A model generated the notes under the pieces. The model worked only from the letters and a program-made list of their open reading frames with translations. It made no database searches and was not told where the DNA came from. From the NCBI RefSeq assembly GCF_013373865.1, contig NC_050475.1, forward strand, positions 13,675,821 through 13,739,820: DNA of 64,000 nucleotides, read 5' to 3'. The position numbers were made by a program, and so were the translations under genes. This document shows positions 56,005 to 64,000 of this stretch, in pieces (position 1 is the first letter of the stretch; each line of letters begins with the position of its first letter). Source of the DNA: Monomorium pharaonis. Its lineage: Eukaryota; Arthropoda; Insecta; Hymenoptera; Formicidae.

Positions 56005-57035
56005 CACTGGTCAACAAAATTAACGCATAAGAAAATTCGTGTCAAATTTTGCATAATTTCAAATAAGTATAACACCGCAAAAAATTATCGCATTTTTACT
56101 TTCAAAAAAGCATTTTAAACTTTGAACTCTCTACTTTCAAATGAATTTTGGTGATTTCAATAATCTTTTTTTTTACAAAACGGTACAATGATAAAACTTG
56201 ACCCGTCAAAATAAAAATTTTTATGCAACTTTGCTACATTATATCTGCTGTGGAAAAAATTGCCAAGGCTTTCTGTTACTTGCATCTTACAGCAGGATCT
56301 TTTCTCTTTATTTTGAATAGTTATTCATCGCTGTGCGATTTTTTTGATCAAGTTATTGAGATTTAAAAAAAAGGTCATTTTGATTTTCATCACTTATTAC
56401 TAAGAAATTGATTAACGTACAGCGCTCCGCAGAAAAACAATGGAAAACTAAAAGTTTGCACTTTCGAATGTTAATTGATAAGTTGGGAAAGTGCTTAGGC
56501 AAATTTGGCACGAAATTCCACAGGACATTATTGAGAGGTGCATAAACATATGAAAACGTTTACAGTAATTGATTAAAGAACGTTAGTGTTTTTTACTAGA
56601 AAGTAATTGCATTATATTACAAAACTTTGCTTTAGCAATGTGATTAGATCTTTCTTCACAACAATATATTGAATTAAATAAAAACTGTAAAATATGTAAT
56701 TTTTTACGTCATCTTTGAACGCAATTTGTTGTTTGAAAAAGTGAACCTACAAAAAAAGCAATAATAGTATTCAAAAGTGCAAACTTTCAGCTTTCTATTC
56801 TTTTTTTTTTTAATGCTGTACGTTGATTTTTCACGAGTTGTAAGCAATCAAAGTCAAAGTGACCACTTTTTATTCAAATATCGATAACTTGGTCCAAAAA
56901 AATCGCACAATGAACGATTACTCAAAATAAAAAGAAAAGATCCGATTGTAAGATGCAAATAACAGAAAGTTTTCGCGATTTTTTTCACAACAGGTGTAAT
57001 GCAGCAAAGTTGCATAAAAATTTTGTCATTTTGAA
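56005..57035. mobile_element. 'CACTGRKCAACAAAATTAACGCA' element, inverted arms
   Basis: After TA it begins CACTGGTCAACAAAATTAAC. Inverted segments 56200-56440 and 56800-57035 share 'ttatgcaactttgct', 'ctttctgttacttgcatctt', 'tgcgatttttttg' and 'aatcaacgtacagc'. The outer right end is missing. A half copy lies at 27965. Confidence 0.72.
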
Positions 57036-57039
57036 AAGT

Positions 57040-57345
57040 CACATAATGTTTTGGGAATTATGATTTTGTCTATAAAAAAATAGTAAAAAATTTAATTTAC
57101 TTACTACTTTTTTATGGACAAAATCATAATTCCCACAACATTATGTAACTTTTCGAAATGACATAATTTTTCAAATAATGTAATTCTTCAAAATTACATA
57201 ATTTTCTTTAAAATTATGTAATTTTTCAAATCACATGATTTTTAAAAATCAGGTAACAATTTGAAACATTTTGTTACGTGTTTGGTCGTCATCAATTACG
57301 TGATTTGTTATGTAATTTCATTATGTAATTTCGTGACGTGATTTT
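57040..57345. repeat. Word array of ATTACATAAT type with a 40-bp hairpin
   Basis: 'cataatgtttt.ggaattatgattttgtc' and its inverted copy 57107-57150 form a hairpin. Downstream are ten or so 'acataattt'/'atgtaatt' words. No TIR found. Confidence 0.5.
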
Positions 57346-57609
57346 TTTCAGTGGAAATATAATAAGTAATTAGAAATCTTTATAAGTAAAACATGCTCAA
57401 TATGTCTGCAGATTGGCAACAGATTTCTATAATATGCTTACGATTTGTTAGCAAAATTTGCTCACAGAATCTGACAACAAATTGGTGACAAAAATCGAGC
57501 AGAAATCGCAAATTCTGTTCGATTACTGCGACATGGCATGATCGGCAAGCTTTGTTATATTTTTTGTTGGATGGCAATTGGATAGCTTGCAATATTTTGA
57601 TATTACAGC

Positions 57610-58277
57610 CCTCTTATTTGTTCATATTAACAAATATATGTTTATATATGTCTATATATCGTCATATAAGAAATAAAAGTGCCATTATAAATGATCTTAT
57701 ACGGCCATATATGAAAATATATGATTAAACCATTTTTGAATATATGATTAAATCCTGATTAAGTATGGTCTTATATAGCCATATATGATCTAACGTTCTT
57801 GTATATTATCAACTTGGCACGTGCTACTATCGTGTCTCTTGAAATATGTCATCAAATACAAACTTATATAGTCATATAGTTATATATGATCAGATCACAA
57901 TACTATATCTCAAAATATAAACTTATTTAAATATATACAACCGCGAGTAGTTTGCAAGATCGCCACTAGGCGAAGGCGCGGCAGTCCTCCTTCTCACGAG
58001 AAAATTTACTTCAAAAGATTTATGAAAGAAAATCATCACCCACGGCTTACCTAGCATTTCACTAGCAGCAAAGTGTAGTATATATTGTTTTTGTTATACG
58101 AAAAGTGTTCGTGGGTCTCTGCAACTCAGAGAGCTTTCGAACATTGAGAAAATATAAAAATAAAATTTTAGATAATTATATACAAACTTATAGAGTTATA
58201 TATGATCAGATCACAATACTATACCTCCAAATAAACTTATTTAAATATATATGCTCAAATATGACAGATAATCATAT
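57610..58277. repeat. Word array of CATATATG / ATATATGAT, left part
   Basis: Dense 'catatatgat' and 'atatatg' words. A ~75-bp stretch is duplicated at 57860-57940 and 58185-58255 ('tatatatgatcagatcacaa'), on either side of a non-repetitive 230-base centre. The array resumes after the nested hAT element (59180-59215). Confidence 0.6.
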
Positions 58278-58285
58278 ATTACCAT

Positions 58286-59171
58286 CAGTGTTGTAAACGA
58301 TCTAGATCAAATGATCTAGATCAATAATCTAAATCAACTTCTAAGATCTATTGATCTGGTAAAGATCTTTTTTTTACGATAATCTTTAATCTGATCTAGA
58401 TTTTTTAAATTATTTGATCTTGATCTATAAAAAATTAGATCTTTTTATTACTTGACTCGACTTTAGAGGGTCTCTATCTATACTGTAACCTCTACTCTAG
58501 GTCAATAGTTTCTGAGATTAAAGTCCGCGATGCTAGAACTTGGTCCTTGTGTCCAACTTTTTCCGAGTTGAATTTTTGTTTAATTTGTTTGTATGATTTT
58601 TCCGAATAAGAATCTGCAATAAAAGTGCCTCTTACAATTTTTTCTCGAAAAAGTCTAATTTCCCTGTATTATTGGTCCAAGTTCGCGATCCGGGAAATGT
58701 GCAGCCAATCAACTTGCAGATTTTAATTTACTTATGTACAATTATATGTATATGTATACTTATAAATAATTATATTATTAAAGTTAATGTCACAAATAGT
58801 TTAATTAATTCAAATTTTTGTTTTAAAAGTTCCGCGTAAATTGCGCAATTTTCTACTGCGCATGCGTATCACTAAATCTTCGAAAAAAAAATCTCCGATG
58901 GCAAGAACGTCCTTTTAGAGGCGTAGAGTGGGGGTAACAAGATAAAACTATCGAAAATTTTCTCCTTTGAAGATTTCTGGAACATTCCTAAAAGTCCATT
59001 AAAGAAGCTTAAAAAACTTCGATTCCTACTCCTATCAAAGTGTCAAGTAAAAAAAAGAAACGATCTTCGATCTAGATCAAAATTAATGTAATCTATGATC
59101 TAGATCAAATGTATGAAAAATGATCTGTGATCTGATCTAGATTATTTATTTAATGATCTATTATAACACTG
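58286..59171. mobile_element. hAT-type word-array element, GATCTAGATC interior, 8-bp duplication
   Basis: Ends CAGTGTTGTAA and TTATAACACTG, flanked by ATTACCAT on both sides (58278-58285, 59172-59179). Both 100-200-base flanks are filled with GATCTAGATC and variants; the 500-base centre is ordinary AT-rich DNA. No transposase. It inserted into the CATATATG array. Confidence 0.88.
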
Positions 59172-59430
59172 ATTACCATATATGAGTTTTTGCGGACAAA
59201 ATTCATATATGACATATAAGAGGTATTTTTTCCCGGCAGACTGTATGTAATTTACTGACAACAATTAATAGCAGACACTTGGCATGATCTGCTTTTAAAA
59301 GATTTAGCTATCTGGAAATACTTTTATATTACAACAAATTATTACAAATCAACGAGTTAATGAACAAATTACTTGTTTCAACGAGTAACGTACCAGTTGA
59401 AAAGGGGGAGAAAAAAGGGAAAGAAACGTA

Positions 59431-59533
59431 CCAGATGCGCACAATGTAAAACGGGCACCACCAATCAAATTGCTGAGTTAGTTAGAATAAATTTACAGAA
59501 TTTGATTGGTGGTTTTAAATTGTGCGCATCTGG
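59431..59533. mobile_element. 103-bp hairpin MITE
   Basis: CCAGATGCGCACAAT and the inverted form, plus 'caccaccaatcaaatt'/'aatttgattggtgg', pair around a ~25-base loop. No clear duplication. Confidence 0.72.
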
Positions 59534-59927
59534 GACTCACTCAAAAAAAAAAAGAAAAAGAGAGAAAAAGAGAAAGAGAGAAAAAGAAGAAATTTCATGA
59601 TAATAACTTGTTACAAATAAATATTATTATAAATTATTGCCATTACGATTATAAAAAATTGTCATTACCAAATCGTATATTATAAAATAGAAAAGTAAAA
59701 ATAATAGTGACTCGTTATTTATAACATGTTACCATCCCGATAGAATCATCAAAAAATTAGTAATTAAGTCAATATTTTATTTTAATGTGTTTTTATACAA
59801 AATATAAAATATCTCGTAAAATATTCAGTTTTAATGTAATGAGCGATAATGTAATACACAAAAAAGTCTGCTGTAAAAAATATTTAATTACATTTGAAAA
59901 AAGTATGCGATTTGAAATTGTACCCTC

Positions 59928-60030
59928 CCGAGTGTGTGTGTGCGTGTGTGTGTGTGCGTGTGCGTGTACGTGTACGTGTGCGTGTGCGTGTGCGTGTGCG
60001 TGTGTGTGTGCGTGTGCGCGCGCGCGCGCA
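59928..60030. repeat. Compound GT/GC microsatellite
   Basis: Interrupted (GTGC)n and (GT)n run ending in (GC)n. Overlapping ORFs on both strands are artefacts. The sequence after it ('accacatggatttgcgactt') resembles that after the GT run at 26860-26920. Confidence 0.85.
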
Positions 60031-60089
60031 AAGCAATCTCCGCACCACATGGATTTGCGACTTTTCACGCAAAACAAGATGCATTCTAG

Positions 60090-60420
60090 AAGTAACTAAC
60101 ATGGCTGGTCAAAGTTAGCAAAGGTTTTTCTACTTTATATTTCAAATTACACAACTACAAAGGTAAAGTAAAACCTACTTTATGTTAACAATAAAAATAT
60201 TATTTAAAAATCTTGGCTTTATTTTTTAAAGTCTGAATTAAGGCCACACCTAGGATTGACTAGACAAAGTCCGAAGTATTTTTTTCAATTTCTAACTTTG
60301 ACCAGCCATGTTAGTCACTCCTAGGATGAACTAAAAACATATCAATCAAAGGCCGAAATACAAAACTATTTCGGACCAAAACGCTTGGTTATTCCGCGCA
60401 TTGACTAGTCAATCCTAGGA
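60090..60420. mobile_element. Nested small inverted repeats
   Basis: 'actaacatggctggtcaaag' (~60095) pairs with 60292-60318, and CCTAGGATTGACTAG (60247) pairs with CTAGTCAATCCTAGG (60405-60419). The two hairpins overlap. Probably one MITE inside or beside another. Confidence 0.55.
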
Positions 60421-60444
60421 ATGCCCGCGCTACGGGCTTTGACC

Positions 60445-60580
60445 ATAACATATATACATTTAACATTGTACACTCTATATACATTTCAAATACATTAATG
60501 TATATACACGTTATATACCATAATGTATATTCGAATCGTGTATATGAGATGTATAGACATTTAACATACAAGATATCTTT
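60445..60580. repeat. Short word array of TATATACA / TGTATATA
   Basis: Repeated 'tatatacattt', 'atgtatata' and 'acattaatgtat' words in both orientations over about 130 bases, directly after the nested hairpins. No ends recognised. Confidence 0.4.
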
Positions 60581-60676
60581 TTCACATTATGGAAAAAAAA
60601 TGCATATACATAGAATGTTCAATGTTATGGGAAGTGTTTAGTGATTAGAAAAAAAGTGTGTAAGCAAAGTTAATAC

Positions 60677-60808
60677 CTGGAAAACGACGTAGAAAACCTG
60701 TTGTCGCCCCATAATATTGCCACGATAGCGTAGGATCGCTCTCATAATTATTAACAAATAGCAAATCCAAGTATTCGCTCCATTGGATACCTGAGGCGAC
60801 GTCACGGT
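60677..60808 (-). CDS. alpha2-delta exon 2 (VWA_N)
   Basis: 132 bases, 2 + 43 codons + 1, reading 'RDVASGIQWSEYLDLLFVNN' then 'YESDPTLSWQYYGATTGFL' and 'RRFP'. The 'DP.L.WQ..G...G..R.FP' segment just before the VWA domain is conserved in the family. Acceptor 'tttgtag', donor 'GTATTA'. Confidence 0.94.
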
Positions 60809-60971
60809 CTACAAATAAACACAGACAATTTGCAGTAGATATAACTGACAAGTCATTAGATCAGATCTTTTCAGAGAATTTTTTTCTCTTTTAAACTATA
60901 AAAGAAAAAAATGCGGACTTTTTTTGCAAAAATCTATCTATCGATTTTCTATCTATCGCGTTTCTGCTTAC

Positions 60972-61188
60972 CATTGTCTTTAACTCCATTTGGTAAAAGC
61001 ACAGCAGATAAACTGACGTTCACCGCTAGATGATCGAAGTGGCGATTCGACATGAGAAACACCTCTTGCGCGGAGCCCTTTTCGTCGCTGATAAAGTTAT
61101 TCAGCCGATGCGAGGCGTAATACTTGGGCGACACATTTCCTTCCCTCGGCGCCGATACTGCGGCTTGCTCGGCGCTCTCCACCAATCT
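60972..61188 (-). CDS. alpha2-delta exon 1 of those visible (VWA_N)
   Basis: 217 bases: 72 codons + 1, starting 'RLVESAEQAAVSAPREGNVS', with 'PKYYASHRLN' and 'SNRHFDHLAVNVSLSAVLLP', ending 'GVKDN' and a split Asp codon completed in exon 2. Acceptor 'tgtgcag', donor 'GTAAGC'. This corresponds to roughly residues 100-170 of a full-length protein, so signal peptide exons lie upstream, beyond the window or in unread small exons. Confidence 0.92.
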
Positions 61189-61199
61189 CTGCACATAGA

Positions 61200-62225
61200 A
61201 TAAAGTAGGATTACTACCAATCAAAGAACAAATATATATATAAAATAAATAAAATATAATAATAAATAAAATTTAGTATAATAAATAAATTTAGCATGCG
61301 GTTTTAAAAATACTTATTTAAAAATTTTTTTGATAATTACTTAAATACTTAACATAAATAAATACTATAATTACTATAATTATTATAATACTATAATACT
61401 ATAAATAATATAATAGTTATTATGTATATTCTGTTTATATTTTGCTTGTAGTAAATATATTATTAAAGATACATATTTTCCTTTTTTATTCAAGTGGGTT
61501 TAAACATTAATACAAAATATAATTATATTAACCATTAAAGTGCATACGTTTTTTTCACACCTTTATGGATATGCGAATCTCTCGCATCCAACGCTATTTT
61601 ACCTTCTTTAACGCATAAAAAAACTGAACAAAATTCAGGAGATATATCTTTCATATTTTTCAACATTCTGGTTAACACTGCTTTAATCATTTTAGTAAAA
61701 ATTGTTTAGTAATTATGTGTAATAAATAATAAACGTAAATACAAGTAAATATTACTTTTGCTTGGATGTTTTAGACTCACGTATGTACTTGAAGAATTAA
61801 TATAATTATTTTTTAGTAAATATTATTTTTCAGTTGAAAAACGATATTTTAATAAAATCAGTGTGAAAATTGGATAATAAATATCAATTAATGGTAAATG
61901 TTTATATAAAGTCATTCTTTTGTAAGAACATTCACATATCATGTTATCAAGATCACTTTCCTGAGTAATCTTCAAAAAATTTTTGCTCGTTTATTAAAAA
62001 TTTACTAACAGCAGAAATTGTTACATAAATAATTTAATTACGCGATAACGGAATTAGTAACATAAAAGGGTAATATACTAAATAGAGGAGTCCACTCTGC
62101 AAATAATCTCAGCATATGTTGTCAAATTCACGACCCTAATCAACATATCGCAGATATTATCCATTGGTTATTGTATATTAAAAAATATTAACAAAAAATT
62201 CATAAATAGAACTAAAGGCATATAA
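61200..62225. other. Intron sequence, nothing recognised
   Basis: Very AT-rich. No ORF, no repeat partner and no further alpha2-delta exon seen. Confidence 0.4.
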
Positions 62226-62227
62226 AA

Positions 62228-62430
62228 TATCCCACATAGCACGGAATATTACGGTAATATCACAAAAATATTGTTCTCTCGTTACAATATTATAGTGACA
62301 TATAGTATAAATGTTGTAGAAATATTACAAAAATATTACTACAATATTAAAATGTCCGCCGAAATGGATAACAGTAATATAATGATGATATATCACAAAT
62401 ATATTACTGTAATATTTACGTAGTATTTTT
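62228..62430. repeat. Word array of AATATTAC type, CCCACATAGCAC start
   Basis: Begins 'cccacatagcacgg', like the CCCAGNTAGCA ends above, followed by 'aatattacggtaatat' and about ten 'aatatta'/'taatatt' words. The right end is not found. Confidence 0.5.
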
Positions 62431-62711
62431 GTAATATTATTTTTTATTTTTTATTTTTCTATATTTTTTATATATTTTTATATATTTTTATATATTTATA
62501 ATTTTTAAAAAATATTTATAAATTATAAAATAATGCATGTTTATAAAATAATAAAGTAATGTAATGACATCTTAATGTTAATGATTACGTTTACACATTA
62601 TCCTTAATCGGATTAATAATATCGATCGTTAGCCTGGCCAATCACAGCCATTTCATTTTTTTTTTAAATGTAATTAGAAATCTAAGCACTATCGATGTCG
62701 TTAAACCTGAT

Positions 62712-62875
62712 TAAAGGCCAGTATTCATAGTCGGATTTATATTTAAGATCATCTTAAGTACTGTCTTAAGATGCCATCAGCCAATCGCAGAGCCGTATTA
62801 ACATCTTAAGACATTGCTTGAGACAATCTTTAAATAAGATTCGACTATGAATACCAGTCAAAGGTAACGTGTAAG
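62712..62875. mobile_element. Palindromic MITE, copy 3 (best preserved)
   Basis: GGCCAGTATTCATAGTCGG on the left and the inverse GACTATGAATACCAGTC on the right, with inner pairing 'tttaagatcatcttaagtac', 'agccaatcgcagagccg' and 'cttaagacattgc'. About 160 bp, non-coding. Confidence 0.82.
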
Positions 62876-62894
62876 CGTACTTATTAATAACATT

Positions 62895-63060
62895 TTAACA
62901 TTAGGTTGAGTTTAAAAATAGCTGGAGTAAGCTTTAAGCCATAAGAAATTAATCAATCACAATAAATTATTTTTCTAATTTTTGTCTGTGATTTATCAAT
63001 TTCTTACGGCTTAAACCATACTAACACTTATTATAAACCCTCACTTAATTTAATGTGAGT
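62895..63060. repeat. Degenerate inverted repeat
   Basis: 'taagctttaagccataagaaat' (~62930) pairs with 'atttcttacggcttaaacc' (~62998). A remnant MITE or chance; no ends fixed. Confidence 0.4.
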
Positions 63061-63167
63061 GATATTAATTCTAACGTATTGCTATTTAAAGTGTAATATC
63101 GCTACAATATAACCTAATATTTTAATGTTATTTATAAATGTGCAATATGTCAATAATATACCCTTAC

Positions 63168-63445
63168 AAAAAAGTAGTATTAGCACTCAGTACTCAGTAC
63201 CAAGTGATCAGTATTGGGAGTATTAGGATTAGTACTGAGAGTATTAGTATATTAATACTCATGGATATTGCAGAATAGTCAGTACTGTGCCTATCAGTAC
63301 TTACAGTACTGGCAGTACTAGAAGCAATAATATTCATTAGTACTTCAAAATATTGAAATGGTATTAGTACTTTATCAGATTAATAATCGGAGTACTATTA
63401 GCGCAGGAAACGATACATAATACTCGTCAGTACTCTAAAATTTTT
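63168..63445. repeat. Word array of AGTACT type, CCCTTACAAAAAA start
   Basis: Begins 'cccttacaaaaaagtagtatt', resembling the CCTTACGGAAAAAACACT end at 39273. The body has about 20 copies of 'agtact', 'agtatta' and variants in both orientations. The right border is unclear. Confidence 0.5.
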
Positions 63446-64000
63446 AACATTAATTTTATAAATACTTAAGGCAATATGTACATTCTTACAATATATTACT
63501 TATGTCATATGATTCTTTTCAAATATTTGTTTATATAAGTTAATCTTATATAATTAAAAAGCAATACCAAAATTTTAATAAACTAAATAATTAACTTTAA
63601 GATCTATTTAGTATATATCGTATAACAAATTAAAAACATTTATGAAGTCTAAATATAAAAAAATTGTACACGTTGTTTTATAACACTGTATAAAAACTTA
63701 TAAGCAAAATTATAATGCAAATATAAAATTATAGTACGAATTCGGATTGACTCCTAGACACAGCACACAATATTTATAAAATATTTACAAAATATTTATA
63801 ATAATTGTTTCATTATTTTATAAATATTAACCAAAATGCTTCTAATATTATTATAGTCAAAAACATTTTTAAAAATAATTACTTTCCAGACAAGGTTATC
63901 AATAAATTTATTACATAACCAAAGAATTAAAGAACTGAATTATAAGATACTGTCTTTTAACAACAGTTTGAGTAGAGAAAAAATTAGAATATGATAATAA
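63446..64000. other. AT-rich terminal stretch, nothing recognised
   Basis: No gene, exon or defined repeat; it presumably continues the host intron. Confidence 0.4.

Larger units (their letters stand above)
24334..61188 (-). other. Host gene: calcium channel alpha2-delta subunit (ten internal exons)
   Basis: This is an extracellular, membrane-anchored auxiliary subunit that promotes trafficking and function of voltage-gated calcium channels at synapses and muscle. Exons from 5' to 3': 61188-60972, 60808-60677, 55537-54935, 43074-42938, 40854-40774, 40637-40557, 38631-38557, 30464-30357, 30265-30194, 24475-24334. All introns are GT-AG and all phases join (1-1-1-0-0-0-0-0-0, open at 1), giving ~549 residues. 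Motif order (VWA_N, VWA, Cache) and spacing resemble alpha2-delta-3-type proteins more than types 1/2. Signal peptide exons and the C-terminal half with the delta peptide and GPI/TM anchor are outside the window. Introns range from 91 bp to more than 24 kb and hold all the mobile elements described here. Confidence 0.93.

Overview
This window looks like insect DNA, most probably from an ant or another hymenopteran. That placement is an inference from the AT-rich intergenic composition, the types of retrotransposon present and the one recognisable host gene; no rRNA, mitochondrial or species-diagnostic gene is present. The host gene lies on the minus strand. Ten exons (61188 down to 24334) encode about 550 residues of a voltage-gated calcium channel alpha2-delta subunit (VWA_N, VWA and Cache regions; closest in kind to the alpha2-delta-3 group). 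All exons have GT-AG borders and the reading phases join without a break. The 5' exons (signal peptide) should lie beyond 64000. The C-terminal exons should lie before position 1, so the last visible intron is longer than 24 kb.

Almost everything else is mobile DNA packed into the introns, often nested. 1-9.6 kb: a (TG)n tract; a structure with ends starting GGCGCC; a 5.2-kb non-LTR retrotransposon with two ORFs and a 13-bp target-site duplication, sitting in a TTAA-type MITE; a 5'-truncated second non-LTR fragment with a 16-bp duplication; and a TA-type MITE. 10.2-16 kb: two LTR-like blocks of about 1.8 kb, one with a 4-bp duplication and TG..CA ends, plus a GC-rich remnant holding an 8-bp-TSD foldback MITE. 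16.1-24.1 kb: a pogo/Tigger-type transposase pseudogene between arms of a 'CACTGRYGCAAA' family, broken by a 305-bp MITE, followed by tandemly duplicated GA-rich DNA. 26.4-32.7 kb: two foldback elements whose inverted arms are built of short tandem repeats. The second contains another element, which contains a further MITE. 33-38.2 kb: inverted-repeat elements and a Penelope-like element (RT, GIY-YIG and a hammerhead-like motif) split by a TTAA MITE. 39-49.9 kb: a MULE-like 966-bp palindrome with a 9-bp duplication, several word-array elements and a second Penelope fragment. 50-64 kb: inverted-repeat elements, a hAT-type element with an 8-bp duplication, and the 5' end of the visible host gene.

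The most unusual theme is at least nine non-coding elements whose interiors are saturated with one short, usually self-complementary word that differs from element to element (AGACGTCT, TGACGTCA, GTAACG, GATCTAGATC, CATATATG, AGTACT, ACACTCAA and others). Several share termini of the form CCCAGNTAGCA or CCTTAYGRAAAAA. I cannot name a described family for these. All repeat-to-repeat similarities were judged by eye; no alignment or database search was run.
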